A stretch of DNA of 42,392 bases from an uncultured Clostridia bacterium (GCA_934675735.1 CAKURR010000020.1:1-42392), one strand, 5' to 3'; numbered from the stretch's first letter, positions 29,678-38,408 are shown. A program made the numbers and translations. Notes: a model not told the origin generated them from the sequence alone.

Positions 29678-31195
29678 TTACCCGTTCCCCTCCCATACGT
29701 CCGCGCGGCGCACATACCCCACGTCGCCGTCCCACGTCATCACGACGACCCAGTCGTCGCCGTATACGCCGATGACATATTCGCCATCGCTTTGGCCAAA
29801 ACGCCCGATTTCTTCCGTCGCGTCGTCCGGCTCGCGGTAAATCGGCGCGCCGTCCTGCCCCATCGCTTCCGTCGGCATCAGCATTTCAAACGCACAGCGC
29901 ACGTTTCGGTCTCCGCCGCCGCGCACCAGATACTTTGTCATCATGTAGCCTCTCAGATGCGATTCGCCCGTGCCAATCTCCACGTACGCCCAATCGCCTT
30001 CCCAGCCAACAATCCGCACAGGCGTTCGGTTGTAAAATTTGCCCAGCGACTTGGCGTTTCGGCTCGGCGACTCGCGCAGATGCAGCCTGTCCGCCGGATT
30101 ATCGTTGTTCACAAAGGCGTAGGCGTTCCTATCCAGCCGTGCGACGGCTTCCTCCTGATTTTTCGGCCACTGCTCGACGGGGATTTTCATCAAATCAAGC
30201 CGCTCACATTCGCCGTAAACATATCCGTCGTTTCGGCTGAGGCCGCCGCTTTCGTCAACCCGCACGCAGTCCACGCCAACGCTCAGCACATCCGCATCCA
30301 TCATGCCCGTGAAAAGCCATCTGCCCCGACGCGTTTGGCGGAAGAAATACGTTCTGCCCTTCTCTTCCAGAAAAATCCGGTCGTCGCCCGCGTGAAAGAT
30401 ATCCAGCGTGGCCGAGCCGTCCAGCGTCACGCTGTCCCGCCAGACGTTCGCCCTGCCGTTGCGCTCGCTGACGCGTATGCGCCTGCCGCCGTCCGCGCTT
30501 TGAAGCAGCAGCACCGTGTACGACGAATACGCGCCGATTTGCAGCAGCGTATCCCCTTCATCCAGCAGCGGCGCGGCCAGTCCTGTCGGGAATGCGTCAT
30601 AAGTCGTGTTCAGCTGCTCCATGGTTTTGGGAAAGCGCATCATGTCGATGCCGCCGAGGGACATGTCGAAATCCGCGCCGACGGGAATCGTATACTGCCG
30701 CTCGCTGTTCGGCTTCACGTTCTCGTTTTCGTCGTAAACCGCATCGGTTATGTACAGCAGGCCGTCCGCCGCAAACCAATTCGTTTCGGGATAGAGCGTC
30801 GCGCCGCCCGATTGCTCCTGCGTGGTACACGTCACATCCGCATCGCTCCACACGCCGTCCCGATACGCCGCGTGCAGCGAAACGCGCTCATATTCCGTGT
30901 CGTAATCGAGAAACAGCGATTCGCCGTCCGTATCGACAAACACACCTATCCCCCGAACCGTCTCAAACAGACGCTCGTTGGTCACCGTCAGCACACCGTT
31001 TTCCACGATGCACAGCGCGGTTTTCTCCCCGTTTTCCAGCGCAAACGCGTCAAAGCCGTTGCCCGAAGCGCTCGCCTTCACCGTGTACGACGGATACGCC
31101 GCCAGCGCAACCGCTTCGCTCGTCTGCGCAAGCGCCGCGGCCGCCGTCAGCACCATGCATGCCGCCCAAACGGCGGCCCAAATCTTTCGCATCAT
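29678..31195 (-). CDS. Secreted protein with bacterial SH3 domains
   Basis: A 505-aa exported protein. Residues 1-23 are a signal peptide (MMRKIWAAVWAACMVLTAAA, AlaXAla-type cleavage near ALA-Q). Residues about 30-345 are a beta-rich region of unknown function that may be a propeller or repeated sensor fold. Two SH3b-like domains follow: about 350-420 (LHLRESPSRNAKSLGKFYNR, GWEGDWAYVEIG) and about 445-500 (APIYREPDDATEEIGRFG, VYGDDWVVVMTWDGDVGYV). SH3b domains bind cell wall or peptides. The ATG codons at 31195 and 31192 are both possible behind GGTGGGG. Monocistronic. Confidence 0.82.
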   Translation of the reverse strand: MMRKIWAAVWAACMVLTAAAALAQTSEAVALAAYPSYTVKASASGNGFDAFALENGEKTALCIVENGVLTVTNERLFETVRGIGVFVDTDGESLFLDYDTEYERVSLHAAYRDGVWSDADVTCTTQEQSGGATLYPETNWFAADGLLYITDAVYDENENVKPNSERQYTIPVGADFDMSLGGIDMMRFPKTMEQLNTTYDAFPTGLAAPLLDEGDTLLQIGAYSSYTVLLLQSADGGRRIRVSERNGRANVWRDSVTLDGSATLDIFHAGDDRIFLEEKGRTYFFRQTRRGRWLFTGMMDADVLSVGVDCVRVDESGGLSRNDGYVYGECERLDLMKIPVEQWPKNQEEAVARLDRNAYAFVNNDNPADRLHLRESPSRNAKSLGKFYNRTPVRIVGWEGDWAYVEIGTGESHLRGYMMTKYLVRGGGDRNVRCAFEMLMPTEAMGQDGAPIYREPDDATEEIGRFGQSDGEYVIGVYGDDWVVVMTWDGDVGYVRRADVWEGNG

Positions 31196-31214
31196 ACGTT
31201 CCCCACCCTTCCTG

Positions 31215-31241
31215 ACTATAAAACGAATAAACGCAGGTCAA
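31215..31241 (-). promoter_or_regulatory. Weak promoter candidate for the SH3 gene
   Basis: On the minus strand: TTGACC (31236-31241) and TATAGT (31215-31220), but only a 15-bp spacer. Confidence 0.4.
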
Positions 31242-31314
31242 AATTGCATGTTTTTGAAAATTTTTGTATATTTTGTTCGATATTCAACCCGCCGTTTTTC
31301 ATGAGGAATCGCCT

Positions 31315-31343
31315 TTGCGTTTTTTTCTAAAATATTATAAAAT
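31315..31343 (+). promoter_or_regulatory. Promoter of the 79-aa gene and carD
   Basis: TTGCGT (31315-31320), 17-bp spacer, TAAAAT (31338-31343) in an AT-rich stretch, 29 bp before the ATG. Confidence 0.6.
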
Positions 31344-31371
31344 AATATACATCAACAAGGAGGTATGCTTC

Positions 31372-31611
31372 ATGAAACGCATTCAGCAGGCCTGCATCTG
31401 CCAGACGCTCCGCTTCTTCCTCAAGGACGATTTCCCCAAGAGCCAAGCCGAGCAGCAGCTCGCCGCGGAGGTTCAGCACTACAAGGATTCGCTGGTCAAA
31501 AATCGTGTCGCCCACAAGATTTTAGAAGAAAAGACGCTGGACGACGGCTCGGTTGTGCTCAAGCTCATCAAGCAATACAACCAAAGCCCTGTGGGGGATT
31601 ACCTTGACTGA
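31372..31611 (+). CDS. 79-aa cytoplasmic protein of unknown function
   Basis: A 79-aa basic, soluble protein (MKRIQQACICQTLRFFLKDD at the start, ending LIKQYNQSPVGDYLD). A helical N-terminal half with a Cys-x-Cys pair (residues 8 and 10) is followed by a short beta-like segment (KTLDDGSVVLKLIKQY). ATG 31372 follows CAAGGAGG, and the end overlaps the proposed carD start by 8 bases, so both are probably co-translated. I recognise no family. Linkage suggests a role with the CarD-like regulator. Confidence 0.75.
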   Translation: MKRIQQACICQTLRFFLKDDFPKSQAEQQLAAEVQHYKDSLVKNRVAHKILEEKTLDDGSVVLKLIKQYNQSPVGDYLD

Positions 31612-32206
31612 GTTTCGTGCGGCTTCGCGCGCCGCTTTTTCGCCGCGCCTTCACATGCCTGCTCAGCCGGAAACGCCCGTCGCCCCGCGCTTTGCCGTCG
31701 GCGACACAGTGATGCACACTTCGGAAGGCATCTGCACCGTTTTGGAAATCCGCCCCATGCAGTTTGCGGGCGCTTTTCGGGATTATTACGTGCTGAAGCC
31801 CGAAATGGAGAAAAGTTCTTCCACGGTCTATATGCCCGTTTCGCGCGGCAACGCCGTACTTCGCCGCCTGCTCAGCCGTTCGGATATCGACGCGCTGATT
31901 GCGCAGAGCCGTCGGCTTCCCAGCCTGTGGATTGAGGACGCGAAGCAGCGACGCGACGCATTCCGCGTCGTGCTCTCTTCTTGCGATTATCCCAAAATGA
32001 TGCGGATGATTGCGGATATTTACGAGCACAATGCCCTCCGTCAGGCCGATGGCAAGAAGCCCTGCTCTGCGGATGAAGCCGTCCGCGAAGAAGCGGAAAA
32101 GCTGCTCCATCAGGAGTTTGCGCACGTTCTGGGGCTGTCCGCCGAAGAAACCATCGCCTATATTCGGGGCAGGATGGACGACGGTATCGCTTCTCAAAGC
32201 CTGTAA
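31604..32206 (+). CDS. CarD-family transcriptional regulator (CdnL/TRCF-like)
   Basis: About 200 aa. The RNA-polymerase-interacting domain opens with FAVGDTVMHTSEGICTVLEI and continues to YYVLKPEMEKSSSTVYMPVS, the CarD/CdnL Tudor-like fold. The rest is helical (RSDIDALIAQSRRLPSLWIE, MIADIYEHNALRQADGKKP, REEAEKLLHQEFAHVLGLS), as in the CarD C-terminal DNA-binding region. The start is uncertain: TTG 31604 has GGGGG six bases upstream and overlaps the previous stop; ATG 31655 has no site. It should bind RNA polymerase and stabilise open complexes. Confidence 0.88.
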   Translation: MTEFRAASRAAFSPRLHMPAQPETPVAPRFAVGDTVMHTSEGICTVLEIRPMQFAGAFRDYYVLKPEMEKSSSTVYMPVSRGNAVLRRLLSRSDIDALIAQSRRLPSLWIEDAKQRRDAFRVVLSSCDYPKMMRMIADIYEHNALRQADGKKPCSADEAVREEAEKLLHQEFAHVLGLSAEETIAYIRGRMDDGIASQSL

Positions 32207-32216
32207 GGCCATAACA

Positions 32217-32250
32217 AAAGGACACGCCGAAAGACGTGCCCTTCTTGATT
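32217..32250 (+). terminator. Possible terminator after carD
   Basis: AAGGACACG (about 32218-32226) pairs with CGTGCCCTT (about 32235-32243) with one mismatch. The downstream T-run is interrupted. Confidence 0.45.
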
Positions 32251-32285
32251 TTCTCGCTCAAACCGTCATTGAATAAAAACATCGA

Positions 32286-32310
32286 GCGGACGCGCAATGC
32301 GCGCCCCTAC
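32286..32310 (-). repeat. GTAGGGGCGCGCA near-palindromic repeat, short form
   Basis: Reverse orientation of the core at 9528; it ends 9 bp before the stop codon of the leftward CDF gene. Confidence 0.7.
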
Positions 32311-32318
32311 AACGGGAT

Positions 32319-33488
32319 TTACTCCGTGAAGCTTCTTTCCAGCGTCGGGATGCAGCAATAGCCCGGATATTCCCGCCCCAGCTCGGCGGTCATGCGGCGG
32401 CGGATTTCCGTCTCGCCCAGCCTGCAATCATACGGCACGATGCAGTCAAACACGACGTTCACGCGCTTTGCCCCCTGCACGATGCGCAGATCGTGAATCG
32501 TCATCTTCGGGTGAATCGTTTTGCAGATTGCCGTCAGCGCGCCTCGAAGCGCGGGCACGCGCGGGTCATCCGTCGCCACGGGGTCGTAATGCACGACCAG
32601 ATGCAGCCGTTCATCCTTCAAAAAGTCGCGCTCGATGCCGTCGATGACCTCGTGGCTGGCAATCGGGTCCTGCCGCGCGGACATCTCCACATGCACGCTG
32701 GCAAACTGCCGCCCCGGGCCGTAATCGTGAATCATCAAATCGTGCACGCCCAGCACGCCGGGGTAGCTCATCAGCTTTTCGCGAATGCGGCCGACCAGCT
32801 CAGGCGACGGTGCCTTGCCCAGCAGCGGGTCAAGCGTCTCTTTGACCAGCGACGCGCCGCTGATGAGGATGAACACTGCCACCGCCGCGCCGACATAGCC
32901 GTCCAGCTCCAGCCCCGTCAATTTGGAAACCACCGTGCACAACAGCACCGCGCCCGTGGTGATGACGTCGTTGCGGCTGTCCCCCGCCGTGGCCTCCAGC
33001 GCAGTGGAGCCGATGCGCCGCCCCATGTTCGTGTTGAACGCGGCCATCCACAGCTTCACCAACATGGACGCGGCCAGCACGCCGACGCTCACCCAGCTGA
33101 ACACGACCGCCTCGGGCGCAAAAATCTTGCCGACGCTGCTTTTGAGCAGCTCCACGCCGATGGCGAGAATCATCACCGCGACGGTCATGCCCGAGAGGTA
33201 TTCAAACCGCCCGTGGCCGTAAGGATGCTCCGCGTCGGCGGGGCGCTCGGCCAGCTTGAAGCCCAGCAGGCTGATTAAGCTGCTGGATGCATCCGACAGG
33301 TTGTTCACCGCGTCGGCCATAATCGCTACCGAGCCGCTCAGCAGCCCCGCCGCCAGCTTGCCCGCAAAGAGCAGCACGTTGCAGCCGATGCCCACCAGGC
33401 TCGCCGCCTTGCCGTAAGCGCTGCGCACGCGCTCGTCTTTCACATTTTCATGGTTCGGAATTTTGCGGATAATCCACGCCGTCAACAC
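32319..33488 (-). CDS. Cation diffusion facilitator (CDF) family divalent metal exporter
   Basis: About 389 aa. Six transmembrane helices occupy roughly residues 30-200. Metal-site residues are visible: DAVNNLSDA in TM2, HPYGHGRFEYLSGM after it, and DSRNDVITT in TM5, which is the DxxxD pair. The C-terminal cytoplasmic domain (about 215-389) is the metal-binding dimer domain, here extended by a second half (DPRVPALRGAL onward). Members export Zn, Fe, Mn or Cd in exchange for protons. GTG 33488 is favoured because AAGGGAG lies ten bases upstream; GTG 33497 is too close to it. Confidence 0.92.
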   Translation of the reverse strand: MLTAWIIRKIPNHENVKDERVRSAYGKAASLVGIGCNVLLFAGKLAAGLLSGSVAIMADAVNNLSDASSSLISLLGFKLAERPADAEHPYGHGRFEYLSGMTVAVMILAIGVELLKSSVGKIFAPEAVVFSWVSVGVLAASMLVKLWMAAFNTNMGRRIGSTALEATAGDSRNDVITTGAVLLCTVVSKLTGLELDGYVGAAVAVFILISGASLVKETLDPLLGKAPSPELVGRIREKLMSYPGVLGVHDLMIHDYGPGRQFASVHVEMSARQDPIASHEVIDGIERDFLKDERLHLVVHYDPVATDDPRVPALRGALTAICKTIHPKMTIHDLRIVQGAKRVNVVFDCIVPYDCRLGETEIRRRMTAELGREYPGYCCIPTLERSFTE

Positions 33489-33639
33489 GTTTGACACGCT
33501 CCCTTTTTATCGGGGAACAAAACTGTTCCTTGCCCAAAAGGCCATTTCGCGTATAATTCGACGCGCCGCGCGCTTTTCCTTCCATGTTAGTTGAACCTTT
33601 TTGAAGATTTTTGAATGTTTGGTGGGGGTAACGGGATGC

Positions 33640-34488
33640 TTACACCCCCGAGAACGCGCTGTATCCGCCGTCCACGGGGAGCACGACGCCGGTCACGAAG
33701 CCCGCGGCGCGCTCATCGACGAGGAAGAGCATCGCGCCAATAAGCTCCTTCAGCTCGCCGTAGCGGCGCATCGGCGTACCGTTTACGATATGGTCGCAGC
33801 GCGGGGTCGGCGTGCCGTCCGGATTGAACTGGAGCGCGTGGTTCTGCTCGGTCATGAAGAAGCCCGGGGCAATCGCGTTCACGCGCACGCCCGAGCGCGC
33901 CAGATACGTCGCCAGCCACTGGGTGAAGTTGGAGACGGCGGCCTTCGCGCCAGAATAGCCGGGGATGCGCGTCAGCGGGGTGAACGCGCTCATCGAAGAG
34001 ATGTTGAGCACGCACGCGCCCTGCTGGCCGATGAGCAGCGGGGTCAGGATTTTGCTGGGCAGCCACGTGCCGCGCATGTTCAGGTCAAACTCCTTCTGAA
34101 TCGCGTCCGCGCCGACCTCGAAGAAGGTCTTTTCGCCCGGGTCGGCCATCTGGTCCTGCGGCACCGTCGCGCCCTTAACCGCGCCGCCCGCCGCGTTAAT
34201 CAGAATATTCAGCCTGCCGTACTTCTGTGCGATTTCTTCCTTCACGCGCAGCATCGCCGCCTCGTCCGTCACATCGCCGGAAATCGCATCCGCCCTGCCG
34301 CCGCCCGCGTTGATTTCATCCGCGACCTTTTGGCAGCGCTCCAGATTGCGCCCGAGCACGATGACCGTCGCGCCGCAGGCCGCCAGCGCGCGGCAGAACA
34401 TGCCGCCGATGCCGCCGTTGCCGCCCGTCACCAGCGCGACGCGGTCGGTCAAATCCACCCGAAACGGGATATCATAAGTAAAAGCCAT
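33640..34488 (-). CDS. Short-chain dehydrogenase/reductase (sugar-acid type, mannonate oxidoreductase-like)
   Basis: A 282-aa classical SDR. The cofactor motif GGNGGIGG lies near residue 20 and the NAAGG segment near 95. Catalytic Ser-Tyr-Lys are in ISSMSAFTPL and YSGAKAA (around 155-173). The long insert after NAAGG with the FEVGADAIQKEFDLNMRGTW region resembles SDR-type fructuronate/mannonate reductases and gluconate 5-dehydrogenases, so a sugar-acid substrate is likely. ATG 34488 follows GGAGGG; a TATAAT on the minus strand at 34522-34527 is probably its -10. No uronate-pathway neighbours are present. Confidence 0.88.
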   Translation of the reverse strand: MAFTYDIPFRVDLTDRVALVTGGNGGIGGMFCRALAACGATVIVLGRNLERCQKVADEINAGGGRADAISGDVTDEAAMLRVKEEIAQKYGRLNILINAAGGAVKGATVPQDQMADPGEKTFFEVGADAIQKEFDLNMRGTWLPSKILTPLLIGQQGACVLNISSMSAFTPLTRIPGYSGAKAAVSNFTQWLATYLARSGVRVNAIAPGFFMTEQNHALQFNPDGTPTPRCDHIVNGTPMRRYGELKELIGAMLFLVDERAAGFVTGVVLPVDGGYSAFSGV

Positions 34489-34668
34489 ATTGTTTCCCTC
34501 CGTTGTTTCTCGTGATTCGGGATTATATTCTGCTTGAAGCGTGAAAAATCCTGCCAAAAATCAAGCCTTATCTTGGTTTCTTTTTTATCAAAGGTCGGAC
34601 GTGTTTTCAAACCGCTGTTTTTCCTGTATGTTTGAAGGCACTTTCGCCGTTTCTTTTTGCGGTTTCGC

Positions 34669-34697
34669 TTGCCAAAAAGTAAAAAGAAGCCTATAAT
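34669..34697 (+). promoter_or_regulatory. Promoter of the ABC exporter operon
   Basis: TTGCCA (34669-34674), 17-bp spacer, TATAAT (34692-34697), 50 bp from the TTG start. Confidence 0.8.
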
Positions 34698-34747
34698 GTA
34701 TCTGTTTTTATTTCCTCATTCTTTCTTACAGAAAAGGTGGATGTTTT

Positions 34748-36472
34748 TTGAAAAAACTGCTTGTTTACATCAAGGATTTCCGGCTGGAATGCGTGCTCGC
34801 GCCGCTGTTCAAGCTGCTGGAAGCCTCCTTTGAGCTGATTGTGCCGCTGATTATGGCGGCCATCATCGACAAAGGTATTCCCACAGGCGACACGAGCTAT
34901 ATCGTGCGCATGTGCCTGTGGCTGGTCGTGCTCGGCGGCGTGGGCCTGCTGAGCGCCGTCACCGCGCAGTATTTCTCGGCCAAGGCGGCCATCGGCTTTT
35001 CCGCCAAGCTGCGCCATGTGCTCATGCAGCACATCCAGACGCTGAGCTACACGGAGCTGGACACGGTGGGCACCTCCACGCTCATCACCCGCATGAACAG
35101 CGACATCAACCAGGTGCAGACGGGCGTGAACATGTGCCTGCGCCTGCTGCTGCGCTCGCCGTTCGTGGTTTTCGGCGCGATGGTGATGGCGTTCACCATC
35201 GACACGCGCTGCGCGATGATTTTCGCGGGCGTGATCGTCGTGCTGTGCATCATCGTGTTCTCCATCATGCTGATCACGATTCCGATGTACCGCCGCGTGC
35301 AGGGCCAGCTGGACAGCGTGACCGCCACGACCCGCGAAAACCTGACGGGTGTACGCGTCGTCCGCGCCTTCTGCAAGGAGGACGCGGAGCGCGAGAAGTT
35401 TGAGCGCAAAATTCGGCTGCTCACCCGCATGCAGCTGGGCGTGGGCCGCATCTCCGCGATGATGAACCCCGTCACCTATCTGGTCATCAACGCGGCGGTG
35501 ATTCTGCTGATTCACACGGGCGCGCTGCGCGTGCAGATGGGCGCGCTGTCGCAGGGTCAGGTCGTCGCGCTGTACAACTACATGAGCCAGATTCTCGTCG
35601 AGCTCATCAAAATGGCGAACCTGATTATCACGCTCACCAAGGCCGCGGCCTGCGGCGACCGCGTGGCGGCCGTGCTGGCCGTCAAATCCACGCAGAAGGA
35701 CGGCGAAAAAGCCCCCGCTATCGACGCGCCGCACGGCAGCGTCGTGTTCGACGGCGTTTCGATGAGCTATGCCGGCGCAGGCGCGGAATCCGTCTCCGGC
35801 GTGAGCTTCACCGCCGCGCCCGGCTCGACCGTCGGCGTTATCGGCGGCACGGGCAGCGGCAAGAGCACGCTGGTCAACCTCATCCCCCGCTTCTACGACG
35901 TGACGGGCGGCCACGTGCTGGTGGACGGCATGGATGTGCGCGACATCCGCAAGGACGAGCTGCGCCGCCGCATCGGCATCGTGCCGCAGAAGGCGATGCT
36001 CTTCAAGGGCACGATTCGCAGCAATCTGCTTTGGGGCAACGCGGACGCTACCGAAGCCGATCTGAACGACGCGCTGAAAGTCGCGCAGGCGCTCGATGTG
36101 GTCTCCTCCAAGTCCAAGGGGCTGGACGAGCCGGTCGAGCAGGGCGGCCGCAACTTCTCCGGCGGCCAGCGCCAGCGCCTGACGATTGCGCGCGCGCTCG
36201 TCCGCAAACCCGAAATCCTGATTCTGGATGACAGTGCCTCCGCGCTGGATTACGCGACGGATGCGAACCTGCGCCGCGCCATCCGCCAGATGGAAAACCC
36301 GCCGACGACGTTCATCGTTTCCCAGCGCGCGGCCTCCGTGCGCTTCGCCGACCAGATCATCGTTCTGGACGACGGCCATGTCGCGGGCATGGGCACGCAC
36401 GACGAGCTGCTCGCCGCCTGCCCTGTCTATCAGGAAATCTACGCGTCCCAGTTTAAGAAGGAGGGAAAGTAA
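34748..36472 (+). CDS. Heterodimeric ABC exporter half, permease plus ATPase with degenerate catalytic residues
   Basis: A 574-aa type IV (MsbA-like) half-exporter: six transmembrane helices to about residue 310, then an ATPase domain. Walker A GGTGSGKST (about 365-373), signature FSGGQRQRL (about 470) and Walker B ILILDDSASALD (about 490). The catalytic Glu after Walker B is Asp, and the switch His is Gln (VSQRAAS, about 523), so this domain builds the non-hydrolytic site. The start is TTG 34748 behind AAGGTGG. Its stop abuts the ATG of the partner gene. Likely substrate: lipids, peptides or drugs. Confidence 0.93.
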   Translation: MKKLLVYIKDFRLECVLAPLFKLLEASFELIVPLIMAAIIDKGIPTGDTSYIVRMCLWLVVLGGVGLLSAVTAQYFSAKAAIGFSAKLRHVLMQHIQTLSYTELDTVGTSTLITRMNSDINQVQTGVNMCLRLLLRSPFVVFGAMVMAFTIDTRCAMIFAGVIVVLCIIVFSIMLITIPMYRRVQGQLDSVTATTRENLTGVRVVRAFCKEDAEREKFERKIRLLTRMQLGVGRISAMMNPVTYLVINAAVILLIHTGALRVQMGALSQGQVVALYNYMSQILVELIKMANLIITLTKAAACGDRVAAVLAVKSTQKDGEKAPAIDAPHGSVVFDGVSMSYAGAGAESVSGVSFTAAPGSTVGVIGGTGSGKSTLVNLIPRFYDVTGGHVLVDGMDVRDIRKDELRRRIGIVPQKAMLFKGTIRSNLLWGNADATEADLNDALKVAQALDVVSSKSKGLDEPVEQGGRNFSGGQRQRLTIARALVRKPEILILDDSASALDYATDANLRRAIRQMENPPTTFIVSQRAASVRFADQIIVLDDGHVAGMGTHDELLAACPVYQEIYASQFKKEGK

Positions 36473-38239
36473 ATGGCTAAGGATAAAAAAACGCCCTCCA
36501 TCGCCTCGCAGGGCGCGGTCATGCGCCGCGTGCTCCAGTACATCGGCCCGCACGTCTCGCTGGTCGTGCTTTCGCTGGTGCTGTGTCTCATCAGCGTCGC
36601 GCTGACGCTGTATGTGCCGATTCTCGTCGGCCGCGCGGTGGACTGCATCGTCGGCCCGAACGCGGTGGATTTCGCCGCGCTGACCCCGATTTTGATGACC
36701 ATCGCCGTGTGTATCGTCATCACGTCGGCGGCGCAGTGGGTTATGAACGCGCTGCACAACCGCATCACCTATGACACCGTGCGCGACATCCGCCGCGACG
36801 CGTTTGCGCACATTCAGAACCTGCCCCTCTCCTACCTCGACGCGCACCCGACGGGCGACACGGTGAGCCGCATGATTGCCGACGTGGATACGTTTGCCGA
36901 CGGCCTGCTGATGGGCTTCACCCAGCTGTTTTCGGGCGTGATGACGATTCTGGGCACGCTGGGCTTCATGCTGACGCTGAACGCGCCGATTACGCTGCTG
37001 GTCGTGCTGATTACGCCGCTCTCGCTGCTGGTCGCCAACTTCATCGCCAAGCGGACGTATGCGATGTTCCGCCTGCAATCCTCCACGCGCGGCGAACAGA
37101 CGGCGCTGATTGACGAGGCCATCGGCGAGCAGAAGCTCGTTCAGGCGTTCGGCCATGAGGAAGAGACGCTCGCCGCGTTTGACGAGGTCAACGAGCGTCT
37201 GCGCCAGTGCTCGCTGAAAGCGACGTTCTTCTCGTCGCTGACCAACCCGTGCACGCGCTTTGTCAACTCGCTGGTGTATGCGGCGGTCGGCTTTGCGGGC
37301 GCGCTGGCCGCCGTGAGCGGCCACCTGACCATCGGCGGCCTGTCGAGCTTCCTCTCCTACGCGAACCAGTACACCAAGCCGTTCAACGAAATTTCGGGCG
37401 TGGTGACGGAGCTGCAAAACGCACTGGCGTGCGCGGGCCGCGTCTTTGAGCTGATCGACGAGCCTGCCCAGACGCCCGACCCGACGGACGCGGAGCAGAT
37501 TACCGCGCCCGACGGCGAAGTCGCCATCGACCATGTGTATTTCTCCTACACGCCCGACCGCAAGCTGATTGAGGATTTCACGCTGCATGTGAAACCCGGC
37601 CAGCGCGTGGCCATCGTCGGCCCGACGGGCTGCGGCAAGACGACGATGATTAACCTGCTGATGCGCTTCTACGACGTGGATTCGGGCGGAATCCATGTGG
37701 ACGGCCACGAGACGCGCCGCCTGACGCGCCACAATCTGCGCGAGAACATCGGCATGGTCTTGCAGGACACGTGGCTCTCTGCGGGAACGATTCGCGAGAA
37801 CATCGCGATGGGCAAGCCGGACGCGACGGACGAGGAGATCATCGCCGCGGCGAAGGCGAGCCACGCGCACAGCTTCATCAAGCGTCTGCCGGACGGCTAC
37901 AACACGGTCATCAGCGAATCGGGCGGCCAGCTCTCGCAGGGCCAGAAGCAGCTGCTGTGCATTGCGCGCGTGATGCTCTGTCTGCCGCCGATGCTGATTC
38001 TGGACGAGGCGACCTCCTCCATCGACACGCGCACCGAGCTGAAGATTCAGGAAGCGTTTGCGAAGATGATGCAGGGCCGCACGAGCTTTATCGTCGCGCA
38101 CCGCCTTTCCACCATCCAGAGCGCGGATGTGATTCTGGTGATGAAGGACGGCCACGTCATCGAGCAGGGCAACCACGAATCGCTGCTCGCGAAGGGCGGC
38201 TTCTACGCGACGCTCTACCAGAGCCAGTTCGCGCAGTAA
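36473..38239 (+). CDS. Heterodimeric ABC exporter half, permease plus canonical ATPase
   Basis: A 588-aa partner of the preceding protein. Six transmembrane helices lie within about 25-320. Walker A is GPTGCGKTT (about 383), Walker B LILDEATSSID with the catalytic Glu intact (about 511), and the switch His is present (VAHRLST, about 541). Its signature is LSQGQKQ rather than LSGGQ. Thus its Walker sites plus the partner's good signature form the active ATP site, while its altered signature faces the partner's degenerate Walker B, the usual asymmetry of heterodimeric exporters. ATG 36473 follows GGAGGG. Confidence 0.95.
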   Translation: MAKDKKTPSIASQGAVMRRVLQYIGPHVSLVVLSLVLCLISVALTLYVPILVGRAVDCIVGPNAVDFAALTPILMTIAVCIVITSAAQWVMNALHNRITYDTVRDIRRDAFAHIQNLPLSYLDAHPTGDTVSRMIADVDTFADGLLMGFTQLFSGVMTILGTLGFMLTLNAPITLLVVLITPLSLLVANFIAKRTYAMFRLQSSTRGEQTALIDEAIGEQKLVQAFGHEEETLAAFDEVNERLRQCSLKATFFSSLTNPCTRFVNSLVYAAVGFAGALAAVSGHLTIGGLSSFLSYANQYTKPFNEISGVVTELQNALACAGRVFELIDEPAQTPDPTDAEQITAPDGEVAIDHVYFSYTPDRKLIEDFTLHVKPGQRVAIVGPTGCGKTTMINLLMRFYDVDSGGIHVDGHETRRLTRHNLRENIGMVLQDTWLSAGTIRENIAMGKPDATDEEIIAAAKASHAHSFIKRLPDGYNTVISESGGQLSQGQKQLLCIARVMLCLPPMLILDEATSSIDTRTELKIQEAFAKMMQGRTSFIVAHRLSTIQSADVILVMKDGHVIEQGNHESLLAKGGFYATLYQSQFAQ

Positions 38240-38245
38240 CGGGGG

Positions 38246-38327
38246 ACGATGTGGGACGCTGTCCCACACCCTGACAGGAACCTGAGGTTCCTGTACCTCC
38301 CTCTTTTTGATTGCTTCGCAATCAAAG
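38246..38327 (-). repeat. Modular palindromic element, copy 12
   Basis: Module III GTGGGAC/GTCCCAC (38251-38267), module II arms ACAGGAACCT (38274-38294), module I TTTGATTGC/GCAATCAAA (38306-38326), all perfect. It starts 11 nt after the ABC operon stop codon. Confidence 0.85.
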
Positions 38328-38408
38328 AAAAACGGAAAAGTCTGTTCAAACAAGCGCGAAGCGCTCTACGATTGAAACGCCTTTAAGCCGCAGCAACACT
38401 TTCCATAC

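Noticed and set aside
34691..38353. A 1220-aa reading frame on the minus strand opposite the two ABC genes
   Set aside because: It is antisense to two clear ABC exporter genes, is full of Arg, His and Gln with no domain, and arises from GC-rich codon bias.
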